This document shows, in pieces, positions 7,719-15,513 of a stretch of DNA of 64,000 nt. Below the pieces are notes generated by a model that was not told the DNA's origin, ran no database searches, and saw only the letters and a program-made list of their open reading frames with translations. The translations under genes and the position numbers were made by a program. The stretch's first letter is position 1. The number at the start of each line of letters is the position of its first letter. The stretch is taken from NCBI GenBank assembly GCA_022791255.1, contig JAAVYR010000016.1, positions 1 to 64,000 on the forward strand, given 5' to 3'. Source of the stretch: Peptococcaceae bacterium. GTDB taxonomy: Bacteria > Bacillota > Dehalobacteriia > UBA4068 > JAAVYR01.

Positions 7719-8939
7719 TTATTCTGAGACAGATAACACCGTCTCATCTTTTTTATCATGAGAAATACTTGCCTTTTTATGAAAGATTAGTTCATAGTTA
7801 CGCACCCGTTTAGGGAGTAATCCCTGGGGCCGCAGCAAGAGAGCAATCATTAAAATCAGTCCGTAAATCAACATTTGATAATCTGCAAAGTCCCGCAGCT
7901 TTTCATTAACGCCAATGAGCAGGAAAGCGCCTACCGCAACGCCCAGCGGGTTATCCATACCGCCTAAAATTACCATGCAGATAATCATTAACGATTTAGA
8001 AAAGTCATAATCATCCGGACCAACAAAGGACATGTAGTGCCCATAGAAAGCCCCCGCAATGCCGCAAAAAGCACCGCCAATACAAAAGGCAAACAGTTTC
8101 TCTTTGTTGATATTGATACCCAGACACCCTGCTACTACCTCATCCTGCCCGATATTATTGAGCGCCAGCCCCTTGCTGGAGAGGTTTACCCGATAAGCTA
8201 CAAATAATAACACAGCAAGAAGCAGTAAAGCAAGATAAAGATAATTAGCCTGGTAAGGCAAACGAAGTCCCAAGAAATCATGAGCCTGGTGGAAAGAAAA
8301 GCTGCCAATGGTAAAGCCAGGCAGCCCCGGCATACCATTGGGACCACCTACCGCCTTGATATTCACAATGACCAACGAAAAGATAAGCTGCAGCGCCATG
8401 GTAACCAGAGATAAATAATAACCTTTGGTCCTAAGAGTCGGCGCCCCAACAAAGCCCCCTAAAACACAAGTAATTGCTGCAGCAATCATAACCCCCAACC
8501 AAGGAGAAATGCCCAGCTTCATGGTGAGCACCCCAGTGGTGTATGCCCCAATACCAAAGAAAGCAGCTGGCGCAAAGTTTACCATATCCGCACTGCCCAT
8601 TTGGAAGTTGAGCCCCAGAGCAAGGATGGCATAGACGCACACCAAGACGCCGATGTGAAGCGCATAAGGCTTACCGGAAAGGGCAAGAGGTAAGAGCAGC
8701 GCACCTATTAGCACCGCGAGAAAAAATAGTTTTCGCTCTTTGATGCAAGCTATATAGGTACGGTCGATAATGCCTTTTTTCTCCAGCGTAAGGATAGCAA
8801 TAACAATCACCGCCAGCAAAGGCAAGCTATAGGTATAGTTTAAATACAATGTGAAAAAGACAGCCAGCCAAATCACTGCTGCAGTCAGGAGTGGAATACC
8901 AAGATTTCGTTTTTCTGCTGTCTTTCCTTTATTCATCAT
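7719..8939 (-). CDS. livM: Branched-chain amino acid ABC transporter permease LivM
   Basis: This is an integral membrane permease of about 406 residues. It is largely hydrophobic, with the LivM-typical segment LALGLNFQMGSADMVNFAPAAFFGIGAY in its middle (quoted in pieces: LALGLNFQMG, DMVNFAP) and the EAA-like loop VVAGCLGINI that contacts the ATPase. It would pair with LivH to form the channel for leucine, isoleucine, valine or related amino acids. It is the last gene of the livG-F-K-H-M operon, and the start follows AGAGGTG. A charged cytosolic tail of about 30 residues follows the last membrane helix. Confidence 0.92.
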   Translation of the reverse strand: MMNKGKTAEKRNLGIPLLTAAVIWLAVFFTLYLNYTYSLPLLAVIVIAILTLEKKGIIDRTYIACIKERKLFFLAVLIGALLLPLALSGKPYALHIGVLVCVYAILALGLNFQMGSADMVNFAPAAFFGIGAYTTGVLTMKLGISPWLGVMIAAAITCVLGGFVGAPTLRTKGYYLSLVTMALQLIFSLVIVNIKAVGGPNGMPGLPGFTIGSFSFHQAHDFLGLRLPYQANYLYLALLLLAVLLFVAYRVNLSSKGLALNNIGQDEVVAGCLGININKEKLFAFCIGGAFCGIAGAFYGHYMSFVGPDDYDFSKSLMIICMVILGGMDNPLGVAVGAFLLIGVNEKLRDFADYQMLIYGLILMIALLLRPQGLLPKRVRNYELIFHKKASISHDKKDETVLSVSE

Positions 8940-8971
8940 CAAACTACACCTCTTTTAGCTTCTTACTCTTT

Positions 8972-9907
8972 TTAGACTTTTTCCACAGTTTTTTCACCCA
9001 GGATACCTTCAGGCTTTGCCACCATGAAGATAACCACTACGATGAAGGCCACTGCACTAGCATAAGCTGCCCCACCAGGAAGAATAGAAACAAACACCTC
9101 TATAAAGGCCAGGAGCATGCCGCCAATAATGGCCCCATATACATTGCTAAGGCCGCCTACCACGGCAGCACTGAAGCCTTTGATACCATATAAAGAACCG
9201 TTATCAAAGCGCACTGTACCATAATAAGCCCCAATGAGGAACCCTGCTACGGAAAGAAGCAATCCACCTAAAACAAAAGTAGTAATGGCCACAGAGCGAA
9301 TATTAATGCCGGAAATAGCCGCCAACCGTTTGTTTTGGGCCATAGCTTGCATGGCATTGCCCATTTTACTTTTCCGCAGGAAGAAGAAGACCGCCAAAAG
9401 CACTAAGAATGTAACACAAATAATGGTCACATTGCGATAAGAAAGCAGTGCATGACCACCAAAAGAACCATTGGGGATTAGCCGTGGAAACCGCTGAGGA
9501 TTACGTCCCAAGGGGAAAAACAAACCGATAGCTTCTCGGATAACCACCCCCAGCGCAATAGTGCTTAAAAGAGGCATTAACGAAGAAGACTTCTCAAAAG
9601 GACGAATAGAGGATAGATAAGTAAACACCCCTAGCCCTGCACAGAGAATAGCAGCTACCCCCATGAGAAGCATCATCCACACTGGCGTGGGCAGCATAGA
9701 GGTAAGGCCTGCCGTCTCAAAAATCATATAAGCCCCCATTAGGGAGAAGGTACCAAAGACGGCAATATCCCCAGAGCAAAATACAACCACATCCAAAACA
9801 CCAAAAAAGAGGGAAAAACCCACTGCTACCAAGGTATAAATACACCCCAGCATAATGGCATTCATTAATTGCTCTATTAAAAAACTACCGTTTCCTAATA
9901 ATTCCAT
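8972..9907 (-). CDS. livH: Branched-chain amino acid ABC transporter permease LivH
   Basis: This 311-residue permease has about eight hydrophobic segments and the LivH signatures NAIMLGCIYTLVAVGFSLFF (residues about 16-35) and AMAQNKRLAAISGINI near the ATPase contact loop. It forms the membrane channel with LivM. It sits 32 bases upstream of livM in the same operon and 63 bases downstream of the binding-protein gene, with a TAGGAAC ribosome-binding site. The exact amino-acid specificity cannot be read from the permease. Confidence 0.93.
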   Translation of the reverse strand: MELLGNGSFLIEQLMNAIMLGCIYTLVAVGFSLFFGVLDVVVFCSGDIAVFGTFSLMGAYMIFETAGLTSMLPTPVWMMLLMGVAAILCAGLGVFTYLSSIRPFEKSSSLMPLLSTIALGVVIREAIGLFFPLGRNPQRFPRLIPNGSFGGHALLSYRNVTIICVTFLVLLAVFFFLRKSKMGNAMQAMAQNKRLAAISGINIRSVAITTFVLGGLLLSVAGFLIGAYYGTVRFDNGSLYGIKGFSAAVVGGLSNVYGAIIGGMLLAFIEVFVSILPGGAAYASAVAFIVVVIFMVAKPEGILGEKTVEKV

Positions 9908-9970
9908 AAGAACCGTTCCTATCTGTCTGACTTATTTCCGTTACCTGTAAAAAGGGGAAAGCCGGGAGAG

Positions 9971-11188
9971 TTATTTTCTCCCCGGCAATGTTCTTTCCCC
10001 AGTAGCATATAAAGACTCTTCCCATGGCACCCATTTACCATCTTGGACCACAAGACCATAAGAAGCAGGGTTCGTCGTTTGACCAATTTCATCAAATTGG
10101 GTTTCGCCCAATAAGCCGTTGGCTTTTACTGCAGCGATTTTTTCTATCATTTGTTCAGCGGTGATTTCCCCTTCACAGTCCTTCATGGCTTGGATAATAA
10201 CTTGAGCTGCGTCATAAGAATAAGGGGTGAAGGCGCCTACCGGCACAGAATAATTTTTTGCTTCATAGTCAGCTAAGAATTTTTGCCCAACTTCTGTTTT
10301 CGTGGGGTCAGTACCAGGTTTGGTAGAAAAAGTACCTTCTGCATTTTCAGCACCAGCTGCGATAATATAGTCTTCAGAGCAAATACCAGAAATACCGCAA
10401 AGAAGAATATCGTCCATATTCGCGTCTACCATTTGGCTTTTTACAAGGCCCGCTCCCATAGCTACCCCGCCAAAGAAGATAGCGTCAGGGTTTGCTTGTT
10501 TTACTTTGCTGAGAATAGCCCGGAAATCATTTTGCGTGTCAGGCACTTCATCAATGCCAACTAAGTTTGCATTATACTTGGTCATCTGTTCCCGGAAGGC
10601 TTGCGTGTTGGATTGCCCATAAGAAGTAGTATCAGAGATAATATAAATATTTTTATAGCCTAAATCTTCTAATACATATTTGGCTAATTTTTCATTTTCT
10701 TGTCTGTCAGTAGGACATACTCTAGTAACGATAGGATAATTTTCCGGAGAGGTCAATGTTTCGCCAATAGCACCCCAGATAACCAAGGGAATATTATTGG
10801 ATTTGCAAATTGGGATAGTCGCTTCTGCTACTGGAGAATTCCAGTGTCCGGAAATGGCTACGATACCGTCGGTAGTTACCAACCGTTGTACGGCAGAAGT
10901 GCCTGTTTCTGGCTTAGAGCCATCATCCATTGCTACTACTTCTACAAAGTAAGGCAATTCACCGCTTTCATTAAGCTGGTCAAAAGCCATAGTAAAACCG
11001 TTTCTAGCAGCAGAACCTTCAGAGGCATTTCCCCCAGTAAGAGGTCCCATAAAGCCTACTTTGATGACAGGTCTGTCATCTGCACCACCCACTGGGGTGC
11101 CACCGTTATCATCTTTGCCACAACCACTAAATAAAGTACCAACAGCAAGCAATGCTGCTAAACATACACCTAATCTTTTTCTATTCAT
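9971..11188 (-). CDS. livK: Branched-chain amino acid ABC transporter substrate-binding lipoprotein
   Basis: The protein has 405 residues when started at the ATG that follows AAGGAG at 8 bases; a GTG three codons earlier lacks that spacing. The N-terminus is a lipoprotein signal with lipobox LFSGC at about residue 21-25. The rest is a type I periplasmic binding fold (Peripla_BP_6): VGFMGPLTGGNASEGSAARN at the start, then GHWNSPVAEA and CPTDRQENEKLAKY. It captures leucine-type amino acids outside the membrane and delivers them to LivH/LivM. Placing it between the ATPase and permease genes is common. Confidence 0.92.
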   Translation of the reverse strand: MNRKRLGVCLAALLAVGTLFSGCGKDDNGGTPVGGADDRPVIKVGFMGPLTGGNASEGSAARNGFTMAFDQLNESGELPYFVEVVAMDDGSKPETGTSAVQRLVTTDGIVAISGHWNSPVAEATIPICKSNNIPLVIWGAIGETLTSPENYPIVTRVCPTDRQENEKLAKYVLEDLGYKNIYIISDTTSYGQSNTQAFREQMTKYNANLVGIDEVPDTQNDFRAILSKVKQANPDAIFFGGVAMGAGLVKSQMVDANMDDILLCGISGICSEDYIIAAGAENAEGTFSTKPGTDPTKTEVGQKFLADYEAKNYSVPVGAFTPYSYDAAQVIIQAMKDCEGEITAEQMIEKIAAVKANGLLGETQFDEIGQTTNPASYGLVVQDGKWVPWEESLYATGERTLPGRK

Positions 11189-11235
11189 TATCAACACTCC
11201 TTAAATCTTTTTGCTTTTTGTTTTTCTTTTCGTTT

Positions 11236-11949
11236 TTATGAGATGGGATGCTGCAAATATGCAGACGCCCGTAATGTTTCGCTATCGCCGCCTAAGATAA
11301 TCCGGCCATTATCCAGAATATATCCCGTTTTGCAAAGGGACAGGGCCCGTTCGGCATTTTGTTCTACCAAAAGAATGGTCATACCAGATTTCCGATTAAG
11401 CTGCTCAATCATGGTAAATGTTTCCTGGACCATAATAGGCGCTAGCCCCAGAGAAGGTTCATCCAGCAGCAGAACTTGCGGGTTACTAATAATGGCCCTA
11501 CCGATGGTTAGCATGGTCCGCTCCCCACCAGAAAGAGTGCCTGCTTTTTGGTTTGCTCGTTCTTTGATAACGGGGAACACCTCATAAACCATAGCCATCT
11601 GTTGCTGTATCAACTTTTTATCCTGCATATGATAAGCGCCAAAGAGCAGATTTTGCGCTACAGTCATCTTGGGGAAAGTTCCCGCCGCAGCCGCCGCCAT
11701 GCCGATGCCGGAAGCAACAATCTTATGACTGGGAAGTCCGGTAATGGGTTTGCCGTCAAAGAGGATTTCCCCTTTATCCGGCTTAATCATGCCAAGGATT
11801 GTCTCTAAGATTGTGGTTTTCCCGGCACCGTTTGCCCCCAGAATGCAAGTAATCTCGCCTTTTGGCAGCACGAAGCTGACATCTAAGAGCTTTGGCACCT
11901 TGCCGTGATGGGTATAAACCCCAGAGACTTCTAAGATATTTTCCGTCAT
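11236..11949 (-). CDS. livF: Branched-chain amino acid ABC transporter ATPase LivF
   Basis: This 237-residue ABC ATPase has complete motifs: Walker A GANGAGKTT (about 37-45), signature LSGGERTML, Walker B VLLLDEPSLGL and the switch His in LLVEQNAERA. It energises the LivHM channel with LivG. Its start overlaps the end of livG by four bases, indicating coupled translation. Unlike LivG, every nucleotide-site motif is intact. Confidence 0.94.
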   Translation of the reverse strand: MTENILEVSGVYTHHGKVPKLLDVSFVLPKGEITCILGANGAGKTTILETILGMIKPDKGEILFDGKPITGLPSHKIVASGIGMAAAAAGTFPKMTVAQNLLFGAYHMQDKKLIQQQMAMVYEVFPVIKERANQKAGTLSGGERTMLTIGRAIISNPQVLLLDEPSLGLAPIMVQETFTMIEQLNRKSGMTILLVEQNAERALSLCKTGYILDNGRIILGGDSETLRASAYLQHPIS

Positions 11950-12722
11950 ACAGCCGCACCTCCTAGGTATGCGCTGATAACCCCTTCATCTTGGATGATA
12001 GCCTCATAGGGACCTTCTGCTATCTTTTCCCCTGCATTAAATACAACGATTTTATTAGGGATAGACTGCATGACATTCATATCATGTTCAATGATAATCA
12101 TGCCAATGTCCGGCAGCCAACTTTTCACTTTTTTGATATCGTCCATAATGCGCAAAGTCTCTTCTTGGTTTAACCCTGCCGTTAATTCATCAATCAGTAT
12201 AACCTTTGGTTCTGACACTAGAATACGGCTTAGCTCCACCCGACGCCGATCGATGTGGGTTATATTCTGGGCCAGTTCATATTTTTTATCAACTAATTGA
12301 GGGTTAAAGTAGTCCAGCAATTCCAATGCTTTCTCAAAATGTCGGAATATCTCCGCATCGCTTCTTTTCGCCCGAAAAACATTGTTCCAAAAGCCCATCT
12401 CATGCTTACTGTTTACCCCTAAGAGCACATTATCAATGACGCTTAAGTTCCAACAGAGCCGACTGCTTTGATAAGTCCTGCCGATACCTTTACGGAAAAT
12501 CTCATAAGGTTTTAAGGATGAAATATCCTCGCCATTTAAGAGAATGTTACCGCGAGTAGGACGATAAAGACCGCTGATTAAGTTCAAAAAAGTGGTTTTC
12601 CCAGAGCCATTAGGCCCAATAAGACCCACCACATCACCGGCTTCCATCTGAAAGTCCACGCCGTTTACTGCCCACAGGCCGCCAAAAGCAACAGATAATC
12701 CTTTCGTTTCTAATAATGACAT
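11946..12722 (-). CDS. livG: Branched-chain amino acid ABC transporter ATPase LivG
   Basis: This 258-residue ATPase is the first gene of the liv operon, started after GGAGG at 9 bases. Walker A GPNGSGKTT (about 36-44) and Walker B VILIDELTAGL are intact, as is the LivG-specific extension after the Q-loop (GRTYQSSRL) and the switch His in IIIEHDMNVM. The ABC signature is abnormal: LAQNITHIDRRRVELSR stands where LSYGxQRRLEIAR is expected, so one of the two composite ATP sites may be weak. CodY-like palindromes lie just upstream. Confidence 0.92.
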   Translation of the reverse strand: MSLLETKGLSVAFGGLWAVNGVDFQMEAGDVVGLIGPNGSGKTTFLNLISGLYRPTRGNILLNGEDISSLKPYEIFRKGIGRTYQSSRLCWNLSVIDNVLLGVNSKHEMGFWNNVFRAKRSDAEIFRHFEKALELLDYFNPQLVDKKYELAQNITHIDRRRVELSRILVSEPKVILIDELTAGLNQEETLRIMDDIKKVKSWLPDIGMIIIEHDMNVMQSIPNKIVVFNAGEKIAEGPYEAIIQDEGVISAYLGGAAV

Positions 12723-13090
12723 GCTGCGCTACCTCCTTCCCCCGAATATCTCATATCCAGATTTTCCAGAAAATCTTCCGTAAAGTTTCAAGAAATTCTC
12801 AGAAAAACATCAGGAAATTTCCAAGAAATGCTCACTGGATTTTCATTTACTGGTATCATAGCATATCTTTTCCATCATTACTGGATACAAAGACTGGATA
12901 CAAATATACAAAAGCTGTTTTCACATAAAAACCCCTGATAAAAATATAGATTATCAAGAACAAAAAATATTTTTGCGCATAAACTTAAGAGAGTGATACC
13001 CCGACCGAAAGATATGAAAGATTTTTCCTACTCCAGACAGTAACTTTTATATAGGAAGAAAATTTTTCAACTTTTTTTCAGATACAACGG
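12723..13090. other. Divergent intergenic region between livG and the antiporter gene
   Basis: Apart from the palindromes near livG, this is AT-rich DNA without a plausible gene. A possible minus-strand -10 (TATGAT, about 12855-12860) was seen without a convincing -35. A direct repeat of CTGGATACAAA occurs at about 12880-12905. Confidence 0.4.
12755..12825 (-). promoter_or_regulatory. Cluster of CodY-like palindromes upstream of livG
   Basis: Three AT-rich palindromes lie within 75 bases of livG: GATTTTCCAGAAAATC (12760-12775; arms of seven around a two-base centre), AATTCTCAGAAA (about 12794-12805) and GGAAATTTCC (12813-12822). They resemble the CodY box AATTTTCWGAAAATT with three or four mismatches each. 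CodY commonly controls branched-chain amino-acid transport in Firmicutes; whether this organism has CodY is not shown here. Confidence 0.35.
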
Positions 13091-13118
13091 TTGACATCGT
13101 TAGAAAATGTTGTAAAAT
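13091..13118 (+). promoter_or_regulatory. Promoter of antiporter gene
   Basis: TTGACA (13091-13096) and TAAAAT (13113-13118) are spaced by 16 bases. Transcription would start near 13125, leaving a leader of about 210 bases before the ATG at 13337. Confidence 0.75.
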
Positions 13119-13136
13119 AGGATAAGTTATGTCAGA

Positions 13137-13243
13137 TAGTTGGGAAAAGATTAAGAAATTTCCAGCATTTTCCTAATCCTACCCGCCATCCGGCAACTAC
13201 ATAAAAAGTGAATGCAGGGCTGCTCCGATAACAGTCGCTTTTT
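13137..13243 (+). promoter_or_regulatory. Structured 5' leader with terminator-like hairpin; class unassigned
   Basis: TAGTTG (13137-13142) pairs with CAACTA (13194-13199), enclosing GATTA (13149-13153) with TAATC (13174-13178) and a stem extending it. About 60 bases of closed structure are followed by a second hairpin, AAAAAGTGA (13203-13211) with TCGCTTTTT (13235-13243), ending in five T. An aptamer-like domain followed by a terminator, well upstream of the gene, is the layout of a riboswitch or attenuator. I could not match it to a known class, including ion-sensing ones. Confidence 0.45.
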
Positions 13244-13336
13244 AATTCCATTTCAGTCTGCTTTGTCGGCTGCGCTACTTTCTGCAAACACCTTTTTCAT
13301 TCAAATATTTTATTTTGTGAGGAAAGGATGTCTTTT

Positions 13337-14785
13337 ATGAAAAAAATGACGAAAATACTTCTGTGTGCACTATGCTTGTTCCTTTTATGCACACAGGCTG
13401 TTTTTGCCGACGAAGCTGCCCACGAAGCGGTCAATGAGTCTTTACCGCTCTGGAGCATGATCCCATTTGCTTGTATGTTGCTTTCTATTGCAGTGTTCCC
13501 TTTGGTAAAACCAGAATGGTGGGAAAAGAATATGCTCAAAGTTGCCCTCGGCTGGTCTTTGCTGTTCTTAGTGCCATTTGCCGCTGCTTATGGTGTAGGC
13601 GAAGCCATGTTCCGCATTTTAGAGTCTATTCTCCTTGACTACATTCCCTTCTTAGTGTTATTACTTGGTTTGTTCGTTGCTGCCGGTGGTATCGCTGTAA
13701 AAGGTACCTTGGTAGGCACCACCTTTATGAACATTATCATCTTAGCAATCGGCACCGCCCTTGCCAGCTGGATTGGCACCACCGGTGCTGCTATGCTCAT
13801 GATCCGTCCTTTAATCAAAGCCAATGCTTGGCGGGCCCGAAAGGCACACATCGTGGTGTTCTTCATTTTCACCGTTGCCAACATGGGCGGTTGTCTCACC
13901 CCACTTGGTGACCCACCGTTATTCATGGGTTTCAACCGTGGCGTACCTTTTATGTGGACCATGAAATTATTGCCGTTAATGGCATTTAACTTTGTTCTCC
14001 TGATGGTACTTTTCGCGATTATCGACCACATCCGCTGCAAACAAGAATACGCAGCCGGTCGTTCTCCAAAAGATATGGTAGGCAATGAAAACGCCAAAGA
14101 AAAAATCTCCATTGAAGGCGGTCACAATGTTATCTTCATCGCTATGGTTATTTTAGGCGTTATCCTCTCCGGCGTATTGCCACTGAAAGTAGACTTCTTT
14201 GCTAATGGCAATGGTATCACCGTATTCCCGGATGTGGTATTCCCATATGCTACCTTACTGGAAATCATCATCATCTTGCTGGCAAGCTACCTCTCCATGA
14301 AAACCACCAAGCGTTCTACCCGTCAATTGAATGGGTTTAATTTTGGTCCTATCGAAGAAGTAGCAAAACTCTTTATCGGTATCTTCCTCACCATGATCCC
14401 TGCTATCGGTATCTTGAAAGTACATGGTGCAGAACTGGGTATCACCGAACCTTGGCAGATGTTCTGGGCTACCGGGTTATTATCTTCCTTCTTGGATAAC
14501 ACCCCAACTTATCTGGTATTCTTACAAACTGCCGGTACTTTAGGCGCAACTACAGGTGTTGCTACCTCCGTTGGTATGGTAGCCGAACAAATCCTCATTG
14601 CTATCTCTGCCGGTGCTGTATTCATGGGTGCCAACACCTACATCGGTAATGCACCAAACTTCATGGTAAAAGCCATTGCAGAAGAAAACGGCGTAAAAAT
14701 GCCATCCTTCTTTGGTTATATGGCTTGGTCCTTCGGTCTTCTTGTACCAGTGCTCATTGTAGATACATTTGTATTCTTCCTATAA
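13337..14785 (+). CDS. Sodium:proton antiporter / CitMHS_2-family ion transporter
   Basis: From the ATG that follows AAGGA at 8 bases the protein has 482 residues. A cleavable signal peptide (about 24 residues, ending VFADEA) precedes 11 or so hydrophobic segments. The conserved loop NMGGCLTPLGDPPLFMGF and the second-half motif SSFLDNTPTYLVFLQTAG are typical of the NhaD/ArsB/CitMHS_2 ion transporter superfamily, often annotated as sodium:proton antiporter. The transported ion is inferred from the family only. It is monocistronic, with its own promoter, a long structured leader and a strong terminator. Citrate transport is the main alternative. Confidence 0.82.
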   Translation: MKKMTKILLCALCLFLLCTQAVFADEAAHEAVNESLPLWSMIPFACMLLSIAVFPLVKPEWWEKNMLKVALGWSLLFLVPFAAAYGVGEAMFRILESILLDYIPFLVLLLGLFVAAGGIAVKGTLVGTTFMNIIILAIGTALASWIGTTGAAMLMIRPLIKANAWRARKAHIVVFFIFTVANMGGCLTPLGDPPLFMGFNRGVPFMWTMKLLPLMAFNFVLLMVLFAIIDHIRCKQEYAAGRSPKDMVGNENAKEKISIEGGHNVIFIAMVILGVILSGVLPLKVDFFANGNGITVFPDVVFPYATLLEIIIILLASYLSMKTTKRSTRQLNGFNFGPIEEVAKLFIGIFLTMIPAIGILKVHGAELGITEPWQMFWATGLLSSFLDNTPTYLVFLQTAGTLGATTGVATSVGMVAEQILIAISAGAVFMGANTYIGNAPNFMVKAIAEENGVKMPSFFGYMAWSFGLLVPVLIVDTFVFFL

Positions 14786-14828
14786 GAAACAAATTAGATT
14801 TCCTAAAAAATAACAACCATTTCACAAT

Positions 14829-14868
14829 AAAACCTCTGCCTGACGCTTCATCAGGCAGAGGTTTTTTG
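14829..14868. terminator. Bidirectional terminator between antiporter and rnhA
   Basis: A perfect 13-base-pair stem (AACCTCTGCCTGA / TCAGGCAGAGGTT) has T-runs on both strands. It serves the converging antiporter and rnhA genes. Confidence 0.9.
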
Positions 14869-14871
14869 TAG

Positions 14872-15312
14872 CTAATTTTGGTGTTCTTTGATGGCCAGAC
14901 GGGCCAGGAAGTCGCAGCGATTATTTTCCACATTATCGGCATGTCCCGCGACCTTATGCCAGATAATGTCATGATACTGGGATAATTTTAAAAGAGCCTT
15001 CCATAAATCCTGATTTTCTACAGGATTTTTTTTACTGTTGACCCAACCGTTTTTACTCCAATTGGCAACCCAGCCTTTGGTAAAACCATTAATGAGATAG
15101 GCACTGTCACTGTATAAATCCACCCTGCAAGGCTCTTTAAGCAACGAAAGCCCTTCAACGGCTGCAGAGAGCTCCATTTTCTGATTGGTACTCATAGGCG
15201 CATAACCAGATATTTCTTTCCGATGAGGCCCAAACATCAGCACTGCCCCCCAGCCGCCAGGGCCAGGGTTTCCGGAACATGCCCCATCTGTATAAATCGT
15301 CACTTGTTTCAA
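14872..15312 (-). CDS. rnhA: Ribonuclease HI
   Basis: This 146-residue enzyme degrades the RNA strand of RNA-DNA hybrids. The catalytic carboxylates are present: Asp9 (YTDGACSGNPGPGGWG), Glu47 (NQKMELSAA), Asp69 (YSDSAY) and Asp134, with His124 in VAGHADN. The basic protrusion that helps bind hybrids is present (WSKNGWVNSKKNPVEN). The start codon is TTG, seven bases after GGAGG; no ATG in frame has a comparable ribosome-binding site. Length fits the family. Confidence 0.95.
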   Translation of the reverse strand: MKQVTIYTDGACSGNPGPGGWGAVLMFGPHRKEISGYAPMSTNQKMELSAAVEGLSLLKEPCRVDLYSDSAYLINGFTKGWVANWSKNGWVNSKKNPVENQDLWKALLKLSQYHDIIWHKVAGHADNVENNRCDFLARLAIKEHQN

Positions 15313-15453
15313 AACCGTTCCTCCATTCTATCCTTTGAATATTCTGCCTGAAAGAAAAATCTCCTGCCTGCCAAAAGAGAAAGAAGTGCCAGCATCTTTA
15401 TGAACTCTTAAGAACTTTTATAAAGAAACAACAAAAGTGGACAGTTTTTTTCT

Positions 15454-15482
15454 TTGTAACCTGGGCCCAGAAATGATATACT
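15454..15482 (+). promoter_or_regulatory. Promoter of signal peptidase/metK unit
   Basis: TTGTAA (15454-15459) and TATACT (15477-15482) are 17 bases apart, about 30 bases before the signal peptidase start. Confidence 0.6.
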
Positions 15483-15513
15483 AGAAGAAATCACAGACAA
15501 GGTCGGTGAAAAA

